A DNA stretch of 64,000 nt from Phoma sp. XZ068 (Eukaryota; Ascomycota; Dothideomycetes; Pleosporales; Didymellaceae). The position numbers and the translations under genes were made by a program. The notes under the pieces are model-generated. The model ran no database searches, had not been told where the DNA came from, and saw only the letters and a program-made list of their open reading frames with translations. The stretch covers positions 496,001-560,000 of the forward strand of contig RBKR01000013.1 of assembly GCA_004835665.1 (NCBI GenBank). The letters are read 5' to 3'. How positions within the stretch are numbered: position 1 is the stretch's first letter; every line of letters starts with the position of its first letter. Below, one piece after another: positions 14,030 through 26,707 of the stretch.

Positions 14030-14511
14030 TATTAGAGTTATAAACTAAGCAAAGCTTATAAATACTTCTAAGGTTAGTTCTCTAGGATAAGTGCTAGTAC
14101 AAGAGGGGTTAGTATAGATACCTAGTAAAACACTATAATAACTATAGGGTTAATAATAAGTAGTATAGATAGTTAATCTATCTAGCTTAAGAGTTAGGTT
14201 AAGTTCTAATAATAAAGTTAATTAACAGGTTAAATATAATACTATAAGAGTAGTGTTCCTAATTACTATATACTAAAGAGTGTCCTATATTTCTTATAAT
14301 ATCCTATAAAGTCCTATAGGAGGCCCTATAGTTTCTATAAGTAGTTTATAGTTTCTATAGAATATATATATAGTATCTTATACTGTCTTATACTCTTAGT
14401 GTAGTTTATTTCTATAAGATTATAGGACGTTATATAGTCTACTTAGCCCTATACTATTAATCTATAGCTATAACTTTATTATACTATGCCTCTTCCTTTA
14501 AGATTATAACA
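14030..14511 (-). repeat. LTR of element B (3' LTR)
   Basis: A 482-bp direct repeat partner of 20352-20834. Its ends TATTAGAG and TTATAACA derive from TG...CA termini, with the first TG mutated to TA. The less mutated copy at 23599-24082, read in inverse, preserves the CTCAACA end that confirms the original TG. Confidence 0.9.
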
Positions 14512-14599
14512 CTATCCTCTTTCTTTATAGTTTATATTCTTATAAACTAATAAATAGTTTTCTAAAGTACCTAAGCTTAATATATAACAGGAACCTAAA

Positions 14600-15110
14600 T
14601 TAATAATATTAGGTATCTTGCTATAGTTACCTACAAGTACTATATAAAGAAGAACTTGCCTTATAAGATATCTTTATTATATAGAAAGTATAGAAATTAT
14701 AAATATAATAAAATAAAGAAGTATAAGCCTATAGATTTGCCTGTTCCTAACTTCTCTAAAATTAATAATAAGATATTATATCTAGAAGAAATAAAAGACA
14801 AGGCTGCTAAAGCTAAGGAAGCTGTAATAGCTGCCTTATAGGCTGCTTATACTAAATTAAACTAAGTATATAAATAAAAGAAATTCTTAAAGTATTATAA
14901 ATAGTAATAGTTTAATATAAGTACTTAGTTTGTTAAGGATATAGAGTACCTAGAGTAATAGAAGTTATTACTTAATAATATTACTATACTTAAGAATAGG
15001 TTAATGCCTAGCTTACTTGCACTAGACTAGGCAATATATCCTCTACCTCTAAACTCTAATGCTGCTAATACTAGTATAATAGCTAGTAGTAGTTTGTAAG
15101 GTTTATTAAT
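14600..15110 (+). pseudogene. Degraded antisense coding frame inside element B
   Basis: A plus-strand frame, opposite to gag-pol, lies between the chromodomain and the 3' LTR. The longest open part is 14656-14841 (61 codons from a TTG). It has a basic N-terminal part, a proline-containing P-V-P-N-F segment, then an alanine/lysine/glutamate-rich helix (E-E-I-K-D-K-A-A-K-A-K-E-A). In frame after a stop, a K-K-F-L-K-Y-Y and a D-I-E-Y-L-E segment follow, in the style of a coiled-coil tail. The same frame, more mutated, can be followed on the minus strand of element C at about 23465-23040. I do not recognise the family. It may be an extra antisense gene of this retroelement family or captured host sequence. 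Confidence 0.45.
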
Positions 15111-18100
15111 AGTTCCTATATATTTTCTAAGTTAGGGTATCTTAACTACTTAACTAGGTATTTGTTCTTACATCCTTTCTTTTAATATTATATTATTTTT
15201 TTAACTTTCTATTTAGTCTCTTTCTTAACCTAGTAGTAGAAGTCCTTCTAGATTAGTATATTAGGGTCTACTAGTTTTAATAGTAATATATAGAATATAG
15301 AGTATATTCTTGCATTCTATAGTAGTTTAAGTTAATAGTTTATAGGGCTAATTTACCTAGAAATAAAAAATAGTCTAATCTTAATATAATCTAGTTTTTT
15401 TATTAGTCTTCTTGTTTATAAGTTTTTTATAAGGAGATAGACTTTATCTCCCTCTTTTAGCTAAGGTGCTGTTTTTCTTTTCTAATTAATATAAGAGATT
15501 ACTTATTATTAAGCCTTATTAATATTTTTAAGTAATTTCTAGTATACTTTCTTTAGTCTTTATACTAAGGTTATTACTAAATCTATTTAGATATTACTAT
15601 TAAGAGATCTTATAAAGAGATTTAGGTATCTTCTATAATTTATAAAGAATAGTATTATACCTATTACTTCTAATAATTTATTATTATATATAATCTATGC
15701 TATAGGTAATAGTAAGACCTAGTTATCTTACTCCTAGTTACTATATATCCTTAAGTATATTTCTATAGTCTAATTTGTTCTTTCTATTTGTCTATCTATT
15801 TATAGATAATATATAGTTAATAGCTTTTTCTTAGTACTAATAGCTGCTATAAGTATAGTCTAATAGTTTAATATAAAGAGCTTATCTCTATTACTAATAA
15901 TTAATTCTAGTATACTATAGTAATAGATAATCCTATCTAGAAACACTTATACAAGCTGCTCTGCAGTATAACTATATTAAAATAGTATTATTTCTGCTGC
16001 TTTAGTAAACCTATCTACTATAATAAAGATTAAGTTATAGGTATATCCTATAATAGGGTTCTTAGAGATTAGTAGTTATATAATAAAATCTATTATAATA
16101 TTTATCTATAGTGCCGTTAGTAGCTCTATTGCTTATATCTCTCTATACTTTATATATATACTATGTTTATTCTGTTAGTAATTAACACAGTTCTTAATAA
16201 ACTTAGTAACCTTATCCTTTATATAGCTAAACTTATAGTATTATCTAATAAGTTCTATTATTTATATTATACTAGAGTGTCTATAAAGCAGGTTATTATA
16301 ATAACAGCTTATAATTTTACTTTCTAATTCCTCTAGTACCTTTATAGGTATATACTGTTTCTGCTAAACTTGCATTATATTATTAAGCTGCTAAGATAGT
16401 CCTAATAACCTATCCTTATTAATTCTAAGTATAGTAAACTAGTTAATAGTTTTTTCTCTAGCTAGATTATATTATCTGCTAAGTATATTAGCTCTGCTAT
16501 TATCTTTTCCTAGTATATATAGTATCTTAAACTTGTTCTGTCCTAACAGCTTAGACTAGCATACTTATTATTAGTTAAGTGTCTTAGTAGTAGTAAAGTA
16601 TACTAAGTTCTTATAATCTATATAGATAGTAAGTTCTAAATAACTTTCTATATAGATTCTCTAATATTCTAGGGCTAATATAATAGCTAGTAATTCTTTA
16701 TTATATATATTATATTATTCTTCTAGTCCTAAGAACTTTCTAGAGTAGTAGGTAATTAGGTACTATTGTCTATCTTATTCTTATATAGCGCAAGCTCCTA
16801 ATGCTAAATTTAAGGTATCTATCTTAATTTAAAGTAGTTTTCTACTCTTAAATATAATTATTATAGGTAGCTTAATATAGAACTATTTAAGCAACTAGAA
16901 AGCATCCTCTTATACTTATTCCTACTTAAATAGTATATTCTTCTATATAAGCTTTATAAGCAGCAAGGCCTTAAGTAAATAGTCCTTAATAAAGCGTTAG
17001 TTAAAGTTAACAAATTCTAGAAATTCCTAAATTCTCTTAAAGGAGGTAGGAGTTAGCTAATTCTTTATAACCTAAATCTTTGTTTTACTTATCTTAACTC
17101 TATATCTTCCTATAATATAGCTAAGGAATTCTACTTCTTCCTTATACTATTTGTATTTCTTAGGTTTAAGTTAAAGATCTGCCTTTCTAAGGTATTCTAA
17201 TACTTCTCTAATATAGTAAATATATTCTTCTAGTATTACTAAATATACTAGGATATTATTAAGGTATGCTACTACTATAATATCTAAGTATGCTCTTAAT
17301 ATATTATTAATAAGGGCCTAATATATAGCTAGTGCGTTAGTAAGTCTAAATAGTATTACTAAGTACTTATAATAACTATAGCGTGTTCTAAATATAGTCT
17401 TCTATTCTTTACCTTCCTTTATATATATAAGGTTGTATACTCTGTATAGGTTAAGTGCAGTAAAGTATTATACTCTAGATAACTAATCCTATAATTCCTT
17501 AATATTTAGTAATAGGTATTAATTCTTAATTATAATGTTGTTAAGTTTCTAATAGTTAATATATATTTATAATTTACTATCTTTCTTTAGCACAAAGAGG
17601 ACTAGGAATCCTACTAGTAATTCTAATTCTTATATAAATCTCTTCTTAAAGTTCTTATTAATATATTTCTTAAGTGTGCTAAGTTCCTTCTTAGACATTT
17701 TATATATAGGCCTAAAAGGCAGTTCCTTTCCTTCCTAGAGCTTAATCTTACAATCCTAGGGTTTATACTATAGTAATACCTTTATAGTCTTCTTATTATA
17801 GAAGAGTTCTATATAACTCTTATATTTATCTAGGATATTAGGAGGTATACTATCCTTCTCCTTAACTATTACTTTATAACTAGTAGGGCGTTCTATGTCT
17901 ATATAGTTAACTACTCTATTTTAGCGCGTCTTATATATTAAAGAGATATTATTAATCTTCTTCTTATCTGCTAGTTATATTATAAACTATATAGGCTATA
18001 ATATAGTAGTGCTGTATCTATATTAGCTTAATAAAAGCTATTAATTCTTCTAATTAATATCTAGATTATACTTTCTTAACTATAGAAGTCTTAATATAAC

Positions 18101-20351
18101 GTTATAAGTAGCTATTCTAAAAGTATCTAGAGTTATTTCCTTATAGTGTCTATAGATCTAGAGGGGTACTATAGTTACTTTATATATAATCTTAGATTCT
18201 TCTAGTATTAGTTCTCTATTAGCTACTCTAAGTAGGTAAGATATTGTCTTCTAAGTAGGGTATAGTCTAGCTAGCTATACTACTTATAAAGAGATATAAT
18301 TAGACTATACTCTAGAGTCTAAGAGTGCCTTTATCTATCTTCTATTTACCTTAACAGGTAACTTAATTAGTTAGTAATTACTTTTAACACTATTAATAGA
18401 TTAATCTCTAGTGCCTACTAGCACTGCCTTAAAAAAGGATTCTCTTATCTAAAGCTGTTACTTTGCTTCTTTCCTTTATAGGTCTTATAGTAGGGATTAA
18501 GACAGGTCTACTAATACTAATTAAAGTATTACTTATTTACTAGTAATCTTTATTATCTATACTTAGACTTATTCTAGCTAGGAAAGTACTAGTTATTATA
18601 TTTATTTATTAGGTATAGTATATAGTAGTCCTCCTTATAATCTTTCTATTATAGTTTATATAGATATCTTTTTAGAAACTATCCTAAATTAAGCTTCTCT
18701 AAGTAATATATCTAGTAACTATTATAGTAGTATACTGTCTATAATAGTGCTCTATAGTATAGGTTCCTTAGGTCTAGGCTATAATTAGGTTCTAGGTAAT
18801 TATTATCCTAGTTCTAATATACTTCTAGTTAACAATATTATTAGTATTCTTTATATAACTTGTTATACTAATTTTCTTTATTATTATCTACCTTAATAGA
18901 GAGGATAATTAGGTTCTAGCATAGCTTAGCATAGGCTTTATTATTAGCTTTCTTAGCTTTATATTGCTTGCATTCTTAATAACGTGCGTTATATTATACC
19001 CTATATTGTACTATAGTAGAATATACTAGCTTATTCTAATCCTTATTATTCTCTAGGTATTATCTAGGTAGTTATAGTATGTTGTTCTTAGCATTAGGTA
19101 TCTAGGTTACTCTAGGCCTATAGTATAAGGTTATAGCTATACTAGAAGCTCCTAAGAGTTTAAGATACTCCTCCCTTAATATCTATATAATTATAGTTTT
19201 ATAGCTATAAGGGTGTTTATATACCTATAACCTCTTAGGTACTAGTTTATATATAACCTCTAGTTTAATATCTTTATTATATTCTAACTCTAGGTCCTCT
19301 ATAAGTTATCTAATTCTATTAGTAAGAATTTCCTATTTATTACTAGTATCCTTGCTATCTAGCCTGCTAGCTAACATGTTAATCTATTAGAATACTTTAT
19401 TCTAGTAATAGTCTCTAGCAAAGTAGCCTAGTTTACTATAGTTATAATAGGTATTGCCTTTATTACCCTTGTTATTATTATATCCTTTTTTTTTATTCTA
19501 TTATAGTTTTATAGTTATTAGTCCCTTATTTATATTAGACAGGTCTATTGCCTTAGGTCTATAGTACCTACTCTAAGTGTTACTATAAATACAGCAACCT
19601 ATATTAGGTTAGTAGTTGTTTCTATAGTTACTATAATAAGTATAGTTATTCTATTAGTTATATTATAGTTAAGATAGCTAGCCTATAGCTTAAGTATACA
19701 GATTATTATATAGCTCTTATTAGAGCTTATATAGTTTAATATTAAGGTTAATTACTATATTAATAAGGTTGTCTAAGGTTTCTATACTTGCGCTAGTATA
19801 TATTAGTTCTTCTTTTACCTTAGGTTTAAGTTCTTAATAAAATATTATAGTTAACACAGTATTATTCTAGTCTATATTAGCTGTAAGTTGCTAGAACTTA
19901 GTAGTATAATTAGTAGTAGATTAGGTTTAATAAATATATTAGATATCTTATCTAGTAATAGTAGGTTTGTTTAAGACTCTAAAGATTAGGTAGATCTTAT
20001 TCTTAAAGGTATTAAAGTCTTCTATCTATATATTAACCTTATTAAGAGCGTTATCCTTGCTATAGAGTTAAATAAAAGGTTTAATCTAGGTAAATACTTT
20101 TCTATATATATAGCTAGCTACTAAAGTAACCCTCTTTTTAGCCTCTACTTTATCTCCTTAGAATATAAAGAATAGGTCCTATTATATTAACTAGTTATTT
20201 AGCTTACTATAGTCTCCCTTATAGAGATTAGGTTACTTAATATTAATAGTATTAGTAGTAATAGTTCCTTCTATTATATTAATGTTAGAGTATAAGCTAG
20301 TAGGAGTAACTCTAGTTCCTAAAGTAGTACTTATCTTAGAGGTGTTTAAAA

Positions 20352-20834
20352 TATTAGAGTTATAAACTAAGTAAAGCTTATAAATACTTCTAAGGTTAGT
20401 TCTCTAAGATAAGTACTAGTATAGAAGAGGTTAGTATAGATACCTAGTAAAATACTATAACAACTATAGGGTTAATAATAAGTAGTATAGATAGTTAATC
20501 TATCTAGCTTAAGAGTTAGGTTAAGTTCTAATAATAAAGTTAATTAATAAGGTTAAACATAATGCTATAAGGGTAGTGTTCCTAATTACTATATACTAAG
20601 AAGTATTCTATATTTCTTATAATGTCCTATAAAGTCCTATAGGAGGCCCTATAGTTTCTATAAGTAGTTTATAGTTTCTATAGAATATATATATAGTGTC
20701 TTATACTATCTTATACTCTTAGTATAGTTTATTTTTATAAGATTATAGAATGTTATATAGTCTGCTTAGCCCTACGCTGTTAATCTGTAGCTATAACTTT
20801 GTTATACTATGCCTCTTCCTCTAAGATTATAACA
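20352..20834 (-). repeat. LTR of element B (5' LTR)
   Basis: A 483-bp partner of the LTR at 14030-14511, in the same orientation. The two differ at scattered C/T and G/A positions only, as expected from RIP acting on each copy. Confidence 0.9.
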
Positions 20835-20839
20835 ATTAC
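20835..20839 (+). repeat. Target-site duplication ATTAC (right)
   Basis: Directly follows the LTR end TTATAACA and matches 14025-14029. Confidence 0.85.
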
Positions 20840-22024
20840 CTATAGCCTTAACCTTTATACTCTTAAGAACCCCTATAGTTAATAGCTAGGCTTTAGTATA
20901 TATATTAGAGGTAAGAGTAGTAAAGTATATATAAATATTATTAATCTAGTTAAAGATAGCTTTAGAAGGCTATAATAGGTTAAAATAGCCTATATTAGTT
21001 AATAATAACCTAAAATAGGGATATATACTATAAAGTAGTCTAAATTACTAAAGAAATACCTTATATAATATATAGTCTAGATATTCTTACTAGCCTTAAC
21101 CTTATAGACCTAGGTATAGTAAAGGTACTAATTAGTATTAGTAACTAGAGAGAAGTAGTAGCCTAGAGTACTAGTAAAGTAGGTACTACCCTTACTAAAG
21201 AAGTTAATATAGTAGATATAATAATAGGCTATATAGTAGGTATTATATACTATATTATTTAAGACCTCTAAGAAATCTATAGTTAGTAGCTAAAAGATAC
21301 TAGTAGGTAGTATAATATATAAAAATAGTTAAGAATAGTATAGAATAGTCTAAATTAGCCTAGTTAGCGCTAAAATAGTTAAATAAAGATTAAACTAGCT
21401 CTAATAAGCTAACTTAGCCTAAAATAGCTTAGAATAACTTATATTAGAGCCTATTAGGGCTAGAATTTAAAAATTAAAAACTTTAAAAACTTACTAAGTT
21501 ATATAGTAGGAAGAAGAAGTAATAGCTAGAAATTATAGATAGAAACCTATTAGAGGCCTATAGGCACCCTACTAGCTAGTAGATAGAATTAGAGTATAGG
21601 TAAATAAAATTCTAAGTAAAGGTAAAGGTAAAAGTAAAAATTTCTCTCTAGGAGCCTAAGCCTACCTCTAACTTAAATAGGGCTACCTACTACCTATCCT
21701 TCTAGTATAAGGTTATAATAGTTTATAATAGCTTAAAATAGCTATAAATATATTCCTCTATAGTTACTAAGGATGTTTAACTATAGAAGGGGGATATTAT
21801 TAGATATATAGCTTATAAGAGTTAAATACTTATACTACTATACTTAGGTAGGGTATATTTATTAGAGTTACCTCTATATAGGGTAACTAGAGTATATAGA
21901 GCCTAGCTTAGCTATTTATTATAAAGTAGTAAATAGTCTACTATTAATTAACCTTATTTAGGACTATTATAGTCCTACCTACTTATATTAATACTTCTCT
22001 CTCTAGTGCCCCTAGCTATTAGGC
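20840..22024. other. RIP-degraded repeat DNA, right flank of element B
   Basis: Continuation of the DNA into which element B jumped. No retroelement domain was confidently read. Near 21785-21815 a purine run (GAAGGGGGATA) is followed by TATTAGATATA, which resembles a polypurine tract next to the start of a plus-strand 3' LTR of yet another Gypsy element. If so, that LTR is cut at about 22025, where homology to element C begins. This reading is tentative. Confidence 0.4.
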
Positions 22025-24082
22025 CTAATAATAACTATTAATCTCTAAGGACCTTGTTATAGAATATACCTATAACTTAATCTTTATTATAGTAGATAGG
22101 TTTACAAAAGTAGTAAAAATAATACTATTTTAATATAGTTATACTATAGAGTAGCTTATATAAGTATTTCTAGATAGGATTATCTATTACTATAGTATAC
22201 TAGAATTATTTATTAGTAATAGAGATAAGCTCTTTATATTAAACTATTAGACTATACTTATAGTAGCTATTAGTATAAAGAAGAAGCTATTAATAGTATA
22301 CTACCTGCAGATAGATAGACAGATAGAAAGAATAAACTAGACTATAGAGATATACTTAAGAATATATAGCAACTAGAAATAAGATAACTAGGTTTTACTA
22401 TTACCTATAGCCTAGATTATATATAATAATAAGTTATTAGAAGTAATAGGTATAATACTATTCTTTATAAATTATAGAAGATATCTAAATCTCTTTATAA
22501 GATCTCTTAATAGTAATATCTAAATAGATTTAGTAATAACTTTAGTATAAAGACTAAAGGAAGTATACTAAAAATTACTTAAAAATATTAATAAGGCTTA
22601 GTAATAAGCAATCTCTTATATTAATTAAAAATAAAAAATAGTACCTTAGCTAAAAGAGGGGGATAAAGTCTATTTCCTTATAAAAAACTTATAAATATAA
22701 TAACTAATAAAAAAACTAGATTATATTAAGGTTAGACTATTTTTTATTTCTAGGTAAATTAGCCTTATAAACTATTAACTTAAGCTACTATAAGATGCTA
22801 GAATATACTCTATATTCTATATATTACTACTAGAACTAGTAGATCCTAATATACTAATCTAAAAGGACTTTTACTACTAGGTTAAAGAAGAAACTAAGTA
22901 AGAAGTTAAAAAAATAATATAATATTAAAAGAAAGGATATAAGGACAAATACCTAGTTAAGTAGTTAGGATACTCTAACTTAAAGAATATATAGAAACTA
23001 TTAATAAACCTTATAAACTGCTACTAGCTATTATACTAGTATTAGTAGTATTAGAGTCTAGAAGTAGAGAATATATTACCTAGTCTAGTATAAGTAAGCT
23101 AGGTATTAACCTATTCTTAAGTATAGTAATATTATTAAGTAATAGCTCTTATTACTTTAGGTACTCTATATTCTTAATAAACTAAGTACTTATATTAAAC
23201 TATTATTATTTATAATACTTTAGAAGTTTCTTTTATTTATATATTTTATTTAATTTAGTATAAGTAGCCTATAGAGTAGCTATTATAGCTTTCTTAGCTT
23301 TAGTAGCCTTATTCTCTATTTCTTCTAGATATAATATTTTATTATTAATTTTTAAAAAATTAAGAATAGGTAAATCTATAGGCTTATTCTTTTTTATTCT
23401 ATTATATTTATAATTTCTATACTTCTTATATAATAAAAATATTTTATAAAGTAAGTTCTTCTTAGTATAGTACTAATAGGTAACTATAGCAAAATATCTA
23501 ATATTATTAATTTAGGTTTCTATTATATATTAGGCCTAGGTACTTTAAAAAACTATTTACTAATTTATAAGAATATAAACTATAAAGAAGAAGAATAGTA
23601 TTATAATCTTAGAAGAAGAAGTATAGTATAATAAAGTTATAGCTATAGATTAATAATATAGGGCTAGAGAGGCTATATAATATCTTATAATTCTATAGAA
23701 ATAAACTATACTAAGAGTATAAGATAGTATAAGATACTATATATATATTCTATAGAAAACTATAAACTATTTATATAAACTATAGGGCCCCCTATAGAAT
23801 ATTATAGAATATTATAGAAAATATAAGACACTTCTTAGTATATAGTAAGTAGAAATACTACTCTTATAGTATTATATTTAACCTTATTAATTAACTTTAT
23901 TATTAGAACTTAACCTAACTCTTAAGCTAGATAGATTAACTATCTATACTACTTATTATTAACCCTATAGTTGTTATAGTGTTTTACTAGGTATCTATAC
24001 TAATCTCTTCTGTACTAGCACTTATCCTAGAGAACTAACCTTAGAAGTATTTACGAGCTTTGCTTAGTTTACGACCTCAACA
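22025..24082 (+). mobile_element. 5'-truncated inverted relative of element B (element C)
   Basis: Closely similar to the reverse complement of 14030 to about 16050, so it is the 3' third of the same Gypsy family in opposite orientation. It reads integrase on the plus strand (V-D-R-F-T-K near 22100), then a linker, a chromodomain (Y-L-V-K-core, about 22890-23030), the antisense frame and a complete LTR at 23599-24082. Homology breaks at about 22025. It is more heavily mutated than element B over most of its length, except in the last 40 or so bases, which keep CG and CA dinucleotides. Confidence 0.85.
23599..24082 (+). repeat. LTR of element C at the isochore edge
   Basis: A 484-bp inverted copy of the element B LTRs. 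The left end is RIP-mutated (TATTATAATC for TGTTATAATC). The right end is intact (CTCAACA) and ends one base before normal-composition DNA. Confidence 0.9.
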
Positions 24083-25408
24083 CTATAGTACAGGAATATT
24101 AAATTAGGTTCTAAGGTTTCCTTTAGCTGCTTACCTGCTAAGGGGTGAGCACTGCTGCTTTGTTTGTTGTGTCGAATTATTAGCCTGGCTGGTTTGTTTT
24201 TGGCCACCCGTTCCTGTTGGCCGGGTCGTTTGACTGTCCGTTCCCGTTGGGTCGTAACAGAGGCTTGCACGGTTGTCTAATGAAGCGAATCCCTCTATGT
24301 GGGATATGTCTGACAAACCTTTGCTGATGCATCTTCCACGTGAGAAACTCGTTCCCAAATGCAGTTCCCGCGGTGGTGATGAGTCTTCCGTTAGGGGAAG
24401 ATGAACTATTTCGGCTCTATAGAGAGGAATCGGTTCACCCTGTGGAGGTGGGTCAGTCTAGCGGCACCCCCGCAAAAACTCATCCCATTTTCTTCGACGA
24501 TTTTTGACGAGACAGACGTTGCCTCCCTCTGGGCGAGGCAAAGATGATCTGAGTTTCTATACGAGTATGACCTGGTATCGAGGGTGACCGAATAGGACGG
24601 CGCACCACTAAGACGAACTCCCACCTACCCATGATCGCTGTTCCAATCTGCGAAATGGGGCGCCTATTTCTAGTCTTCGTTCTTAGACTACCACTGACGA
24701 GTCAGCAACATCAACCGTATGCCAGTAGCCTGATACACAATACCATGTGCTATGTGCTCAATCTTTTGAATTCGCTATGTATTGATGCTCGATGCTGAAG
24801 TCTATTAAGCCACTGCCTCTTTAGTACCATATTCTTACATGGAAACTCATCCTTATTATGTAACAAATGTTGCGGGTTGAACTCACTCCGTCACGAACCC
24901 TACTCCTATGTCGGCACGTCTTCCACAGCATCGCCAAACTCAGCTTCCCTTCGATCTTCAGGGCGAAGCAATAAAACAAGCGGCAGCGGCAAGCCCGTAA
25001 GCGCGGTCAACATCAGTATAAGTTCGATTTCCAGTCTCTCCAATAACCTCTGTGTGTCATGCAACATAGTCGATATCAATCAAGCTTCGCAAAAGTAAGA
25101 GGCAGTGGATTGTAGCCATCATGGGTGCGCAGGATGGCTTCGACTCACTGTTGTACACGTGGACGCAATATGAAGCACGTATTTAGAGGGGATCATCATA
25201 ATGTTGAGACATAATGAGTTCCTTGTCCGCTAAGGGCTGCAGCAATTGAGAGAAGTCCTAAGCCCTCCCGGAGTTAATGATCGAGGTTGGACGTACAATG
25301 TGCAGGGTGTTGTAAACGTGGGGAGCCCGGCAAGCTAAGGTTGGTCAACTGCTTGTGGCGTCTCAAATAAAGTCCAGCCGTGTATCGATTCGATCATAGA
25401 TTGGTCGA
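24083..25408. other. Gene-free transition zone next to the isochore
   Basis: Base composition is normal, but only short overlapping frames occur on both strands and none has a credible start, splice pattern or domain. A short imperfect duplication (CCGTTCCTGTTGG / CCGTTCCCGTTGG) lies at about 24207-24253. It may be intergenic, or an old gene relic beside the repeats. No tRNA or rRNA was recognised. Confidence 0.5.
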
Positions 25409-26219
25409 TCACTCAATGTCCATTGCGTCCGCAGCCTCAGCCTTCTTTTTCAGCCTCTCTCTCTCCTTCCTCGATCTTCTCTTCTGGCTTTCGCTCTTTC
25501 CACTCTTCTTCCCCTCTGGTTTCTGCCCACGATACTCCTGGATCGTCATTCCCCTTCGTTCTGCGGCAACTGTCTGTTGCTCCGCTGTAACCATCTTGGA
25601 TTGCTCCTTTGCGAGCTTGCGTGCTTGCATCTTTGCCAAGTTTTGGCGTTGGCGTTTTGCTGGGACAGATCAGGCTTGTGAACACATGAAAGACGAGCCA
25701 TGAGCTGCTGGGAAAAGGGAGTGAGATAAAGGGTTGGATAGGTACATACACATCTTCGGCCCAGTTAAGGTTGGCTCAACTTGCATTTCAAGGTCGCCAT
25801 CTGTCTTGGTGCTCTCTGCGTGTCTAGTCAGATACTGTGCGAATGTCTGACCCTTTGATGGCGGCGTTAAAAGTGTTGGCTTCCTGCCACAGGACCATGC
25901 TATTCTTTCGATACATACCTGCATGTTTGCTCGCAGCTAATCCGTTAGGCTTGGGCCCATCTTTACTTTGAAAGGCAGCGCCAAGAAGATCTCCAAGCTC
26001 GTCCGCGAATGCACCAAATTGCCTGCGTTCCTTTCTCTTCTTCGTCTTGCTGAGGCCTTGCCGCGTTGGGGACAGACTCCGCCCACTGGCGTCTGATTGG
26101 TCACTGTCGCTGGCGTCGGAATCCCGATTCTGGCCGTCGCGGAAATTGCGCAGCTTTGCTGGGGCAAGTGCAGCGGGTGCAGTAGCTGCTGCACTTGTTG
26201 TGGGAAGGGCTGGAGCCAT
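25409..26219 (-). CDS. Basic coiled-coil protein of unknown function (3 exons)
   Basis: The proposed exons are 26219-25919, 25815-25750 and 25659-25409, giving 205 residues. Both introns have GTATGT donors and AG acceptors and keep the frame. The N-terminus is Ala/Pro-rich, followed by an Asp/Ser-rich acidic stretch (about residues 35-50), a K-K-R-K-E-R-R basic patch and an F-A-D-E-L-G-D-L-L-G helix. A conserved-looking T-G-P-K-M-S-K-R-Q-R-Q junction comes next, and the C-terminal 80 residues are strongly basic and helical, ending in M-D-I-E. Alternating acidic and basic runs of this kind are typical of nucleolar or chromatin proteins, but I do not recognise the family. It is the first credible gene beside the isochore. 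Confidence is good that a gene is there and moderate for the exact first intron. Confidence 0.6.
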
Positions 26220-26707
26220 GTTGCTTGTGGTGTGTGGCTGTTTGAAGTTGCAGGAAAATTATTTGGGAAGGTTGCAGAGAGTGAAGTTGCATAAGGGTGC
26301 GACTGCCGAAGATGATCCGCCGTCTCTGATTCGTTCATTTACTCTACTATTATCGAAACGTACATTTGTTCTGGGTACACGCTGCGTGTCCATGCCAGCC
26401 TATCTACCATCTAGCTCTGTTTTCCCGCCTTTTGAAAAGAAGCAATGCTATGCAAAATGCCGCCCAAGCCTACAGCGAAATATGGATGTGAAGAGTACGT
26501 CGAAGCTATGCGCGATGGTAGAGGGAGGATCGTACCAAGGCGGAAGAAGAGCAAAGATAAAGTCAAGGAAATTCGTAAGTCGTAAGTGCATGTGCAGACA
26601 CTCTTGTCGGTGAGGCTCGCAGGCCATTTCAAAGCGCCCAACTCCAAAGCCAAAGCCCAGTCTACCGTCCAATCCGCAACTCCGTGTGCAAGCAAAGTCA
26701 AGACGCG

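Larger units (their letters stand above)
14030..20834 (-). mobile_element. Full-length chromodomain Gypsy retrotransposon (element B), RIP-inactivated
   Basis: Two direct LTRs (14030-14511 and 20352-20834) bound about 5.8 kb of internal sequence, flanked by ATTAC duplications. The coding strand is minus, so the 5' LTR is the right one. Reading leftwards, a gag zinc knuckle lies at about 19446-19408 and a protease relic (A-L-L-D-S) near 18330-18290. Reverse transcriptase follows, with YLDDI readable as YLNNI at about 17290-17256, then RNase H near 16800-16560, integrase near 16130-15600, and a linker and chromodomain near 15460-15140. An antisense gene-like frame (plus strand, about 14600-15110) sits between pol and the 3' LTR. 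Many stops make it non-functional, but it keeps more CA/TG dinucleotides than its neighbours. It is a nested insertion in older repeats. Confidence 0.88.
1..24082. other. A+T-rich, RIP-degraded retrotransposon isochore
   Basis: The whole block consists almost entirely of A and T with remaining C mostly in CT/CC and G in AG/GG contexts. CA, TG and CG dinucleotides are nearly absent while TA is everywhere. This is the expected residue of RIP, which converts CpA to TpA on either strand of repeated DNA in Pezizomycotina. Reading frames of reverse transcriptase, RNase H, integrase and chromodomains can still be followed but are broken by many stops. No intact host gene was found. Base composition changes abruptly near 24,045-24,082, at the end of an LTR. 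The leftmost 13 kb look saturated, while 14-20.8 kb retain more CA/TG and so look less mutated or younger. Confidence 0.93.

Noticed and set aside
1..24082. CRISPR array or satellite centromere repeat
   Set aside because: No regular short repeat with spacers. Repeats are long retroelement pieces. A centromere role cannot be excluded but nothing in sequence supports it.
24064..25098. Frames of 60-75 codons next to the LTR
   Set aside because: Short, overlapping and without domain; the first includes LTR-adjacent sequence.
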